Source of the DNA: Bosea sp. AS-1
GTDB taxonomy: Bacteria; Pseudomonadota; Alphaproteobacteria; Rhizobiales; Beijerinckiaceae
Direction: 5' to 3'
Assembly (NCBI RefSeq): GCF_002220095.1
Contig: NZ_CP022372.1
Span: forward strand, 1,026,501 to 1,090,500
DNA: 64,000 nt
How positions within the stretch are numbered: the stretch's first letter is position 1; each line of letters starts with the position of its first letter. The notes under the pieces were generated by a model. The model did no database searches. It saw only the letters and a list, made by a program, of their open reading frames with translations, and had not been told where the DNA came from. A program made the translations under genes and the position numbers. This document shows, one piece after another, positions 1 to 8,309 of the stretch.

Positions 1-10
1 TTGGACTGTC

Positions 11-1381
11 GTGGTCGCCAGCCTCGAGATGATCGTGATCGTCGCCTGTGCTTATGGCGCTTTTCTCGTGTATTCGTTCGTAGTCTATGATGTGATCTTC
101 TTCCGCAGCGACTATGCGCTGGCTTCCATTGCGGTGGGAGCGCTGTACGTCGCCCTGTGCATCGCCGACAACCAGTACGACCTGCTCGGCCCGCAATGGA
201 ATGAGCACAGCTGCTCGCGAGGCGGGGCGGCGCTCTGCCTGTCATTCGTCGCGCTTTTGACGACCGGCTACCTGACCAACAGCCTCGGCGGCTATTCCCG
301 CGGCACGTTCCTCGCGCAGCTGCTGGCGACGCTGCTCGGTCAGGTTGCCATCAGGGCAGGGCTCAGGCAGGTCATCGACCGGGTGCGCTGGCATGGCCAG
401 TGGCGTCGCGAAAGCATGGTGGTTCTGGTCATGCCCGGTGCCCGAGGGGTCGGGCATGTTCGGGCCCGGCTGGCTGCCAGGCACGAGCATATCCTGCGCT
501 GGTATGATTTTCCTTCGGTGCCGGACGGTGCCGGTGGGAGTGCCTCCTTGGAGGTACAACTTTCAGAGATCCGGCGCGAATGCCGGGCGTTGCCGATCGA
601 CGCCGTGCTCATCCTGTTCGGCTCCGACAACATGGAAGTCGTCTCGAAGAGCGTGGAGACGCTGTCGGAACTGCCCGTCAGGATCCAGCTTCTGCCGATC
701 GAACTGGCAGAGCTCATGCGGCGCAGCCGCGTCGGCAACTACGGGCATCTGCGGGTGCTCGAATTGTTCTGCGGGCCGTGCTCGTTGCGGGACCGGTTCC
801 TGAAGCGTGCCTTCGATGTCGCCGCCGCATCGGCGTTGCTGACGCTTCTGTGGCCACTGTTCGTCGTCGTCGCGGCCTTGATCAAGCTCGATACGCGCGG
901 TCCGGTTCTCTTCAGGCAGACGCGGCTCGGCTTCAACAACGAGCCGATCCAGGTCCTGAAGTTCCGCAGCATGAACTGCCTGGAAGAGGCGCGTGACGGG
1001 TTTCGCCAGGCGGTCAGGAACGATCCCCGCGTGACCCGGATCGGCCGGGTGCTGCGGCGCACCAATATCGACGAGTTACCCCAGCTGTTGAATGTCCTGC
1101 GGGGCGAGATGTCACTCGTGGGGCCGCGGCCGCACGCCGTGGCCCACAACCATATGTTCGCCGACCAGATCCGCAGGATGTTCCGGCGGCACAACGTCAA
1201 GCCCGGGATGACGGGCTGGGCCCAGGTCAATGGCCTGCGCGGCGAGACCGACACGTTCGAGAAGATGCAGAAGCGGATCGAGCACGATCTCTACTACGTC
1301 GACAACTGGTCGTTCTTCTTCGACCTGAAGATCCTGGTCTGGACGGTCGTCTCGAAGCGCGCGCGCATCAATGCCTATTGA
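11..1381 (+). CDS. Undecaprenyl-phosphate sugar phosphotransferase (WcaJ/WbaP type)
   Basis: Membrane enzyme that would start repeat-unit assembly by moving a sugar-1-phosphate from a UDP-sugar to undecaprenyl phosphate. The first ~115 residues hold about four hydrophobic segments, followed by a soluble region. From about residue 262 comes the bacterial sugar transferase domain, with KRAFDVAAA, FRQTRLGFNNE, KFRSM, RRTNIDELPQ, SLVGPRP and the C-terminal GWAQVNGLRGETDT. The 456-residue length fits the family. The GTG at position 11 is only the first start inside the window; the frame stays open to the left edge, so the true start may lie outside. It is the first gene of a same-strand polysaccharide cluster. 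The sugar transferred cannot be read from the sequence. Confidence 0.9.
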   Translation: MVASLEMIVIVACAYGAFLVYSFVVYDVIFFRSDYALASIAVGALYVALCIADNQYDLLGPQWNEHSCSRGGAALCLSFVALLTTGYLTNSLGGYSRGTFLAQLLATLLGQVAIRAGLRQVIDRVRWHGQWRRESMVVLVMPGARGVGHVRARLAARHEHILRWYDFPSVPDGAGGSASLEVQLSEIRRECRALPIDAVLILFGSDNMEVVSKSVETLSELPVRIQLLPIELAELMRRSRVGNYGHLRVLELFCGPCSLRDRFLKRAFDVAAASALLTLLWPLFVVVAALIKLDTRGPVLFRQTRLGFNNEPIQVLKFRSMNCLEEARDGFRQAVRNDPRVTRIGRVLRRTNIDELPQLLNVLRGEMSLVGPRPHAVAHNHMFADQIRRMFRRHNVKPGMTGWAQVNGLRGETDTFEKMQKRIEHDLYYVDNWSFFFDLKILVWTVVSKRARINAY

Positions 1382-1399
1382 GCGAGAAGGGAAACCTTG

Positions 1400-2713
1400 A
1401 TGCGGGTCTGCTACTTCGTCTCCGAATATCCTGCGGTCTCGCACACGTTCATCCGGCGCGAGATCGCCGAGCTCGAGCGGAACGGCATATCGGTCTTGCG
1501 TGTTTCGCTCCGAGGTCATGACCGCAGGCTGGTGGATCCGGACGACATCAGCGAAAAGGCCCGTACGCGCTATATCCTCGACGGCGGCAAGGCCAAGTTC
1601 CTCGCGGCGCTTGCGGGCGCCTTCGTGCGGAGGCCGCGCGCTCTGGCGAAAGCCGCATGGGCCGCCATCAGGATGATGCGGCGCTCGAGCCGCCCGGCTC
1701 CGTTCCACCTTATCTACCTCGCGGAGGCGCTCGTTCTCGCGCGCTGGGTCGAGGAAGAGGGCATCGAGCACGTTCACGCGCATTTCGGAACGAATGGCGC
1801 GGAAGTCGCCATGCTGTGCCACCTGCTGACGGGCGTACCCTACAGCTTCACCGTGCACGGCCCGGATGAGTTCGACAGGCCGGAATATCTCGGCCTGCCC
1901 GCCAAGGTGAAGCACGCGGCCTTCGTTTGCGTGATCAGCTCGTTCACCGGCAGCCAGCTCTGCCGCTGGATTCCCCCGGAGGCCTGGAAGAAGATCGAGC
2001 TGGTGCGCTGTGGGCTCGACGCTGATTTCCTGAACGCGCCGCCATCGAAGAGCGTCCCGAAATCCCGACTCGTGGCCGTGGGCCGGCTCAGCGAGCAGAA
2101 AGGGCATCTGATCCTCCTCCAGGCTCTCGCACCCCTCGCGCGCGAGGGGCTCCCGTTCAGGTTGACGTTGGCGGGGGATGGCCCGCTGCGGCCGCAGCTC
2201 GAGCGAAGCATCCGGGAGCTTGGGCTCCAGCAACATGTCGAGCTGGCGGGCTGGATGAGCAATGCCGAGGTGCGCACTGCGATCCGCGAGGCGAGGGCCC
2301 TGGTGCTGCCGAGTTTCGCGGAGGGCTTGCCGGTCGTCCTGATGGAGTCCCTGGCACTCGGCCGCCCCGTCGTCGCCACCCACATCGCAGGGATTCCGGA
2401 GCTGGTCGCCGACCGGGACTGCGGCTGGCTCGTTCCCGCGGGAAGCGTCGATCGACTCGCCGACGCGATCCGGCAATGCCTGAGCGCGCCGGACTCCGTC
2501 ATCCGGACGATGGGGAGCTCGGGGCGAGCGCGTGTGCTGGAGCAGCACGATGTCGCGCGCGAATGCCGGAAGCTGGCAGCCCTGTTCAGGGCCGGGCGGC
2601 AGGTTGAACAGGCGCCGGCCGAAAGCGTCGAGGCGATTGCGGACGTCGCGGATGCGCGCGGCGCAGCCCTCGTCGGCAGGCATGCCGCCATCACAGTGAT
2701 GAGGAGCGCCTGA
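1400..2713 (+). CDS. Glycosyltransferase family 4 (WcaL-like)
   Basis: Cytoplasmic GT-B glycosyltransferase that adds a sugar to the lipid-linked repeat unit. The N-terminus (FVSEYPAVSHTFIRREIAEL) is typical of colanic-acid WcaL-like enzymes. HVHAHFGTNGAEVA follows, and the C-terminal half carries GRLSEQKG and the donor-binding PSFAEGLPVVLMESLALG near residue 305. A TTG lies directly before this ATG at 1397, but the ATG has an AGAAGG ribosome site upstream. The stop at 2711-2713 abuts the GTG of the next gene, so the two are probably translationally coupled. Donor and acceptor are unknown. Confidence 0.88.
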   Translation: MRVCYFVSEYPAVSHTFIRREIAELERNGISVLRVSLRGHDRRLVDPDDISEKARTRYILDGGKAKFLAALAGAFVRRPRALAKAAWAAIRMMRRSSRPAPFHLIYLAEALVLARWVEEEGIEHVHAHFGTNGAEVAMLCHLLTGVPYSFTVHGPDEFDRPEYLGLPAKVKHAAFVCVISSFTGSQLCRWIPPEAWKKIELVRCGLDADFLNAPPSKSVPKSRLVAVGRLSEQKGHLILLQALAPLAREGLPFRLTLAGDGPLRPQLERSIRELGLQQHVELAGWMSNAEVRTAIREARALVLPSFAEGLPVVLMESLALGRPVVATHIAGIPELVADRDCGWLVPAGSVDRLADAIRQCLSAPDSVIRTMGSSGRARVLEQHDVARECRKLAALFRAGRQVEQAPAESVEAIADVADARGAALVGRHAAITVMRSA

Positions 2714-3727
2714 GTGGTCGAAGTCACTGTCATCGTTCCAACGCACAACCGTCGGCGGATCCTGCCGCAGGCGGTCCACTCGATTCTGCGCCAGCAGGGT
2801 GTCGCGATCGAACTCGTCGTCGTCAACGATGGCTCGACCGATGGGACCGCGGGCTGGCTCGACTGTCTCGCCGCTCGCGACCCGCGGGTAAAAGTCGTGC
2901 ACCATGCCGAGCCGCGCTTCATATCGGGCGCGCGCAATGCCGGTATCGCTCACGCTGCGGGACGATGGGTCGCCTTCTGCGACGATGACGACCTCTGGGC
3001 TCCGGACAAGCTGGCCTTGCAGCTCGCGGCGATGCGCGACAATGCGGCACGATGGGCCTGCACCGGAGTGGCGGTGGTCGATGAAGGGTTGCGGATCGTC
3101 GGGCATCACCATGTCGAGGGCGGCGATGTACTGGCGGGTTTGCTCGCGAGCAACAGCATCCCGACGGGGTCCACGGTGATCGCCGAGCGCGATCTCGTGC
3201 TGGATGTCGGAGGCTTCGATCCTGCGCTGCGTGGCTCCGAGGATTGGGATCTCTGGATCAGGCTGGCCCTGCATTCGCGGTTGGCCGCGGTCGACCGGCC
3301 GCTGATCGCCTATCGCCTCGGTCGGCAATCGCTGTCGATGAACGTCGAGCCGATGCGAGCGGGCCGTCGGACCATCGCCCAGCGATATGCCACGTTGGCG
3401 GCTGCTTATGGCGTGGAGTCGGATGAAGCCGGACATGAGCGCTATCTCGCAAGGCAGCTTCTGCGCGCCGGCGCACGTGGACCGGCAGCTTCCATCTTCA
3501 CCGCCCTTGCACTCAGGCACGGCCGGTGGCGCGAGCTGCCGCGGGCCGCCGCCGCACTGATTGTACCGCGCTTGGCCGATCGAATCGGACAGGGCCGGGC
3601 GGCCGCGGCCGTTCCCGCGACCTGGCGCCAGGACGTCGAACTCTGGCTTCGGCCGATCCGCGAGGAGAACCAGGCTATTCGGCATGTCGCCGAAGTGTGG
3701 GGTGAGGGCAGGGAGCTCGAAGCATGA
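2714..3727 (+). CDS. Glycosyltransferase family 2
   Basis: GT-A glycosyltransferase. The N-terminus TVIVPTHNRRRILPQAV, the VVNDGSTDGT loop, the acidic cluster AFCDDDDLWAPDK near residues 84-97 and GSEDWDLWIRLAL near residue 174 are the usual nucleotide-sugar and catalytic motifs. The GTG start immediately follows the previous stop. Its own stop overlaps an ATG at 3724 (ATGA), which would be the coupled start of the next, broken gene. The C-terminal ~100 residues are alanine/arginine-rich and not diagnostic. The linkage formed is unknown. Confidence 0.87.
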   Translation: MVEVTVIVPTHNRRRILPQAVHSILRQQGVAIELVVVNDGSTDGTAGWLDCLAARDPRVKVVHHAEPRFISGARNAGIAHAAGRWVAFCDDDDLWAPDKLALQLAAMRDNAARWACTGVAVVDEGLRIVGHHHVEGGDVLAGLLASNSIPTGSTVIAERDLVLDVGGFDPALRGSEDWDLWIRLALHSRLAAVDRPLIAYRLGRQSLSMNVEPMRAGRRTIAQRYATLAAAYGVESDEAGHERYLARQLLRAGARGPAASIFTALALRHGRWRELPRAAAALIVPRLADRIGQGRAAAAVPATWRQDVELWLRPIREENQAIRHVAEVWGEGRELEA

Positions 3728-4872
3728 AGCCGGCGCCGGGCTCCATCGATGCCGTCCCCGGGCGAGATGCTTCCGTCGGCGGCCGATCGCATCTGGCGGA
3801 CGAGTTCCGTTCGTGAGGTCAATGTCGAGGCGATCTGGAGGCTGCTGCGGGGCGCTGCATTCGACACCCTTCTGATCCGCACCTCGTCCGACCCCATCTT
3901 CAATCTGCTGGGCGGGGATGCCGGCGGCGCGTCGATGGGAGTGGGTGCCCTGTTCAATGTGCTGGCGATCGCATCGTCGATCCCACCCTTGCTCTATGCC
4001 TTTGTCGACATCGCGCGGGGGGTGTCCGATCTGGACGAATTCCGCCTGCAGAGCACCTTCTCACACGCGAACATTTATGCCTTCTACCTCGGGCTGGTGC
4101 TGGGGCTGGGGCTCTATGTCAGGTCATCGCAAATTGTTCAGGTATCGGGGCGGGTCCGCACGCTGGTGACGCTCTACCTCCCGCTGCTGATGATGTTCCT
4201 CCTGCTCACCAAGACGCGCAGCGCCTGGGGTGTCTGCGGGGTGATGTTCCTGGTCTACGCTCTCAGGATCGACCGCCGGTTCCTCGCTGGCCTGCTGCTG
4301 GTGCCAGTGATCTTCATCGTGAATCCCAGCCTGATGGATCGGCTGACGGACGTCACGGCCGCGACGGAGGTCGACAGCTTTTCACAGCTCAACGACAGCA
4401 ACCGGCTGAATTCCTATGTCTGGCGGCAGGCGCTTTGGGAATCCGCCATCCCGGAGGTGCTGGAGCAGCCGGTGCTCGGTCATGGTCTCGAATCCTTCAA
4501 GCCCGCGACGCCGAGCTTCTTTCCCCTGGTCAGCCCAGAAGGCATCGACGGCCATAATTTCTACCTTCAGATGAGTTTCGAGCTGGGGCTTCTCGGCTTC
4601 CTCGCCCTGATCTGGCTGCTTGGCTGCGTGGCATGGTGTCTCGCGAAAGGACTGCGACGTGTCTCGCGAAAGGACTGCGACGCGACCCGCCCGGCCTGCT
4701 GATCATTTCCTGTATCCTGGTCGCCTATATGCTCGAGTCCTATTCGGACAACATGCATTTCTACCTGTCGTTCAATTGATATTTCTGGTTCGTCATGGGC
4801 ACGATCTATGTGTGGCTCTGCCGGGACATGGCTTCGGCTTCGACCGCCAAAAGTGGTCGAAGAGACGCATAG
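3724..4872 (+). pseudogene. Decayed O-antigen ligase / Wzy-type polymerase
   Basis: The main body is an open frame from 3749 to 4702. It resembles a Wzy/WaaL membrane protein: FRLQSTFSHANIYAFYLGL, LLTKTRSAWGV and the loop LGHGLESFKPATPSFFPLVS, then GHNFYLQMSFELGLLGFLAL. Several lesions are visible. The ATG coupled to the upstream stop (3724) opens another frame that ends at 3816. After ALFNVLAIA the protein jumps to SSIPPLLYAF, apparently missing the ~100 residues of membrane segments expected there. A 23-bp tandem duplication (4637-4682) shifts the frame. In the restored frame NMHFYLSFN is followed by TGA at 4777-4779, then YFWFVMGTIYVW up to TAG at 4870. The TGA is probably a former TGG. 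I infer a non-functional gene; assembly error cannot explain all lesions easily. Confidence 0.75.
4637..4682 (+). repeat. 23-bp perfect tandem duplication
   Basis: Two identical 23-base copies lie head to tail at 4637-4659 and 4660-4682. Since 23 is not a multiple of three, the second copy shifts the reading frame of the polymerase-like gene and makes it end at 4702. Removing one copy restores a hydrophobic frame (ISCILVAYMLESYSDN). Such a duplication can arise and be lost by replication slippage. Confidence 0.95.
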
Positions 4873-5199
4873 CGATCGCAACTCCTTCGGCTGAAGCCAC
4901 TACCGCCGATCCCAGCTTGCGGGATCCGAAGCACGGGGCCGGTGGCGCGCGTGCTCTCGTCGGGCAGGGCAGACGATCTCAAGACCCGTTTTGAAGCCAG
5001 TGCTGCAGGAACGGCAGCGGATCCCCTTGCGTTGATTTCGTGAAAGCCACTGCGGGCGGACATCGCCAGGTGGGGGAGGGCGCCAGCGAACTGGCCTCGC
5101 ACGGCATGGCTGCTTCGGCAGAATGTGATCCCCCCCTTCGCGAGTCTGTCGAGCTGAACCGGGCGCCGGAAACGGGCCCCATTTTGATCGAAGTGCACG
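4873..5199. other. Intergenic stretch after the broken polymerase gene
   Basis: This 327-base stretch lies between the remnant of the polymerase gene and the Wzc-like gene. I see no gene-like frame, no clear terminator and no convincing promoter. A run of eight C residues lies near 5130. The Wzc-like gene probably needs its own promoter here, but none can be assigned with confidence. Confidence 0.5.
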
Positions 5200-6768
5200 A
5201 TGGACACGAGAAGTCGCCCGCAGGTCATCCAAAGCACGGAAGGGTTCGATGGCCAGCTCGATGTGCGGCCGCGCCCCTCCTTCGGTCTGGGAAGCCTCAG
5301 GAGCCGCAAATGGCTGCTCGCTCTTGGCTCCGCGGCCTGCCTGGCCATTGCCGCCCTCTATATCCACCTGCGTCCGGCGACATACACCGCTTCCAGCCAG
5401 CTGCTGATCTATATCAGGCAGGTCCTGACAGGCCCGGACCAGGCGATCCTGCCGGGGCGAGCCGATCTGCCGATGGTCCAGAACCAGATCGAGTTGCTGC
5501 GCTCCGGGAATGTCCTGGCCAAGGTCGTGGAAGCGCTGAAGTTGGCCGAGGATCCTGAATTCGCGGGCCCTCAGTCGTCGTCCTCCGAAGTGCGAAAGGC
5601 TGGCCAGCAGCAGGCCTCTCCCCAAGCCGTGACAGGCAACTCCGCCTTTCGCGCAGCGCTGGGAGAGCTGAAGGGCAAGCTCAGCGTTCGCCAGGTTGGC
5701 ACGAGCCACATGGTCACGGTGAGTTTCAGGGCCTCGGATCCCGAGAAGGCGGCCCGCATCGTCAACATGGTGGTGCGAACCTATCTGCAGGAGCGCGCGC
5801 GGGCTTCGGATGCCGCCTCGTCCAGGGCGCCGACCTTGCGCGAGATCTACCAAAGCCTCGGCCCTAGCGCCCAGGTGGTTTCGGAAGCGGAACCGCCGAT
5901 CCGGAAGGATGGACCTCCGGCGGCGCTGATCCTCGCGGCCGCCGCCCTATTCGGCCTGGGCGCGGCGAGCGCCATCGCCCTCCTGCTCGACCTGATCGAC
6001 GATACGATCCGTAGCGAGCACCAGATGGAGTACGTCCTCGGCCTGGAGTGCCTCGGTGTTGTTCCGCGTTTCCCCGGGGTCGGCGACTGGGCCGAGGACG
6101 GCGCTGCTCTGCGTTTGCTCGCATCGGAGCGCCCGGTGCTGCGACGTGCGTCCGCGATGGTGCAGGACTCTGCTTCGGCTGGGCCCCAAACCATCGGCGT
6201 GACATCGGTTTTACCCGGAGAAGGCACGACGACGCTTGCGATCAGCCTCGCGAAGACGGCTGTCGCGGCCGGAAGGCGGGTGCTGCTGGTCGATGCCGTG
6301 CCGGATGACCCCTCGCTTTCGCGGTGGATCGCGAGCCTCTCGCAGGACCCGCCACCCCCGGGAGCGCACCCGCCGACCGAAGCGCTCGAGGGCATCGTTG
6401 CGGTGCAGCCCGGCCTGGACGTCCTGCCGCTCGCCGAGCGGCTCGGCGGTGGGGATCGCCTGTTGCCGCGCGGCCTGCTGGAAGCAGTTCTGAGTGCTGC
6501 GGAAAGTTCCCACGATCTGGTCATCGTCGACCTGCCGGCACTGGTCGCCGGCCCTCAGGTGCGGGCTGCGGCCTCGGCGCTCGATGGCTTTCTGCTCGTG
6601 GTGAAATGGGGGGCGACCCCGTCCGAGCTCGTTCGGCAAGCTTTTCGGTCGGCCGGCGAAGCTCGGCTCAAGTTCATCGGCTCCATCCTTGCCATGGCCG
6701 ATGAAAAGGCGATGCAACGTTATGGATATGAGCTTCCCGCGGAATTGAAGGCTGTAACGGCAACCTAA
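5200..6768 (+). CDS. Wzc/ExoP-like chain-length protein with degenerate kinase P-loop
   Basis: Inner-membrane polysaccharide co-polymerase fused to a BY-kinase-like domain, which would normally set chain length and drive export. A Wzz-type part with a first membrane segment near residues 33-53 (YTASSQLLIY follows) is joined almost directly to a second segment near 230-255. The long periplasmic coiled coil of the family is nearly absent. The cytoplasmic domain begins near residue 330. Its Walker A reads LPGEGTTTLA where relatives have GEGKT/S, so the catalytic lysine is missing. Walker A' is LLVDAVPDD instead of DAD, and Walker B is VIVDLPAL. There is no C-terminal tyrosine-rich tail, only RYGYEL near the end. 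At 522 residues it is ~200 shorter than typical Wzc/GumC proteins. ATP-dependent kinase activity is therefore doubtful; it may be a structural co-polymerase or a decaying gene. Confidence 0.78.
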   Translation: MDTRSRPQVIQSTEGFDGQLDVRPRPSFGLGSLRSRKWLLALGSAACLAIAALYIHLRPATYTASSQLLIYIRQVLTGPDQAILPGRADLPMVQNQIELLRSGNVLAKVVEALKLAEDPEFAGPQSSSSEVRKAGQQQASPQAVTGNSAFRAALGELKGKLSVRQVGTSHMVTVSFRASDPEKAARIVNMVVRTYLQERARASDAASSRAPTLREIYQSLGPSAQVVSEAEPPIRKDGPPAALILAAAALFGLGAASAIALLLDLIDDTIRSEHQMEYVLGLECLGVVPRFPGVGDWAEDGAALRLLASERPVLRRASAMVQDSASAGPQTIGVTSVLPGEGTTTLAISLAKTAVAAGRRVLLVDAVPDDPSLSRWIASLSQDPPPPGAHPPTEALEGIVAVQPGLDVLPLAERLGGGDRLLPRGLLEAVLSAAESSHDLVIVDLPALVAGPQVRAAASALDGFLLVVKWGATPSELVRQAFRSAGEARLKFIGSILAMADEKAMQRYGYELPAELKAVTAT

Positions 6769-6815
6769 GTCACGGTGCCCCAGGTTTCGGGCGGGGACTG
6801 TAAAGGGAGAGGGTC

Positions 6816-7649
6816 ATGAAGGTCGTACTTTTTTGCGGCGGCATGGGCATGCGGATGCGGGGATATGTCGACGATGTCCCGAAGCCGATGGTGCAGATCG
6901 GATCGCGTCCCATCCTTTGGCACCTGATGAAGTACTACGCCCATTTCGGCCACAAGGACTTCATCCTCTGCCTGGGCCACAAGGGTGGCGCCATCAAGGA
7001 CTATTTCCTGAAATACGACGAGTCGATCTCGAACGACTTCGTCTGGTCTCGTGGCGGCCGGAAGATCGACTTCATCAACCGCGACAGCGACGACTGGACG
7101 ATCACCTTCGTGGAAACCGGCCTGCACGCGACGATCGGCGAGCGCCTCAAGGCCGTCGAACCCTATCTGAAGGGCGAGGAATACTTCCTTGCGAATTACG
7201 GCGACGGCCTCAGCGACTTGCACCTTCCGACGATGATCGACGAGCTGCAGCACAGCGATGCCGTCGGTTCGCTACTGCTGGTGCAGCCGACGGCAAGCTT
7301 CGACCTGGTCAAGACGACGCCGGCGGGCAAGGTCGCTGAGGTCGTGGCGCTGAGCCAGTCCGACATCTGGATCAATGGCGGCTTCTTCGTCTTCCGGAAT
7401 GCGATCTTCGACTACATCAACCCGGGCGACGAACTGGTGCGCGAGCCGTTCGCGCGGCTGATCGAGCGCCAGGCCCTGCTGGCGCACAAATGCACCGGAT
7501 TCTGGCAGTGCATGGATACCTTCAAGGACAAGCAGCGTCTCGAGGAGCTCAACGACACCAACCCGCCGTGGAAAGTCTGGAGGGAATGCGCCGGCGTCCC
7601 GTATCCGGCAATGGCGAAAGCGGCTCCCACGATGACGCAGGTGGCCTGA
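6816..7649 (+). CDS. rfbF: Glucose-1-phosphate cytidylyltransferase-like nucleotidyltransferase
   Basis: Would make CDP-glucose from CTP and glucose-1-phosphate. The N-terminal nucleotide-binding segment FCGGMGMRMRGYVDDVPKPM and IGSRPILWHLMKYYAHFG match the RfbF family, though GGxGTR is here GGMGMR, as in a divergent RfbF clade. The 277-residue length is slightly above the usual ~257. A strong ribosome site (AAGGGAGAGG) precedes the ATG. The next gene encodes a PIG-L deacetylase starting two bases after this stop, and rfbG lies two genes on, which supports a CDP-sugar role. Substrate specificity is inferred, not shown. Confidence 0.83.
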   Translation: MKVVLFCGGMGMRMRGYVDDVPKPMVQIGSRPILWHLMKYYAHFGHKDFILCLGHKGGAIKDYFLKYDESISNDFVWSRGGRKIDFINRDSDDWTITFVETGLHATIGERLKAVEPYLKGEEYFLANYGDGLSDLHLPTMIDELQHSDAVGSLLLVQPTASFDLVKTTPAGKVAEVVALSQSDIWINGGFFVFRNAIFDYINPGDELVREPFARLIERQALLAHKCTGFWQCMDTFKDKQRLEELNDTNPPWKVWRECAGVPYPAMAKAAPTMTQVA

Positions 7650-7651
7650 CC

Positions 7652-8305
7652 ATGCTGCGGCTGAAACCCGATGGAGCCGGTTCCTCCCCGCTCCAGATCC
7701 TGTGCCTCGGCTGCCACTCCGACGATATCGAGATCGGCTGTGGCGGCACGGTACTGCAGATCGCGGCGGAGCATCCGGATGCCGTATTTCATTGGGTCGT
7801 GTTCAGCGCGAACGGCGTGCGCGCCGCGGAAGCGGCGAGCGGGGCGCGGCAATTCGTCGACCCCGCCCGCATGAAGCGGGTCGTCCTGAAGAATTTTCAG
7901 GACGGATACATGCCTTTCGTCGGAGCCGACATCAAGAACGTCTTCGAGGAAATCAAGCGGGAGGTGTCTCCAGACATCATCTTCACGCATAATCGCCACG
8001 ATTCTCATCAGGATCACCGGCTGATCGCCGAGCTGACCTGGAATACTTTCCGCAGCCATCTGATCCTGGAATACGAGATCCCGAAATATGATGGTGATCT
8101 CGGGCAGCCCAGCGTCTTCAATGCGCTGTCGGGGGACACCTGCGAGAAGAAGGTCGACCTGATCCTCGATACCTTCAAGTCGCAGGGCAACAAGCATTGG
8201 TTCGACCGCTCGACCTTCATGGCGCTGATGCGGTTGCGCGGCATGGAATGCAATGCACCGAGCGGATATGCGGAAGCGTTCTACGCCCGCAAGTTGATGC
8301 TCTGA
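7652..8305 (+). CDS. PIG-L / LmbE-family deacetylase
   Basis: Zinc-dependent N-deacetylase family that removes acetyl groups from GlcNAc-type substrates such as GlcNAc-PI and MshB/BshB substrates. The first metal motif is CHSDDIE (residues 21-27), matching the AHPDDE signature. The second, HNRHDSHQDHR near residue 115-125, matches HxxH-type ligands. An in-frame opening reaches back to 7490 inside rfbF, but the ATG at 7652, two bases after the rfbF stop, fits operon spacing. Its place between rfbF and a flippase suggests it deacetylates an amino sugar of the surface polysaccharide or a CDP-sugar-linked intermediate; this is inference. Confidence 0.82.
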   Translation: MLRLKPDGAGSSPLQILCLGCHSDDIEIGCGGTVLQIAAEHPDAVFHWVVFSANGVRAAEAASGARQFVDPARMKRVVLKNFQDGYMPFVGADIKNVFEEIKREVSPDIIFTHNRHDSHQDHRLIAELTWNTFRSHLILEYEIPKYDGDLGQPSVFNALSGDTCEKKVDLILDTFKSQGNKHWFDRSTFMALMRLRGMECNAPSGYAEAFYARKLML

Positions 8306-8309
8306 ACCG

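Noticed and set aside
1112..3685. An 857-residue minus-strand frame
   Set aside because: Antisense shadow of two clear glycosyltransferase genes.
4620..4994. A 124-residue plus-strand frame downstream of the broken polymerase gene
   Set aside because: It is another frame of the same remnant; the hydrophobic continuation is in a different frame.
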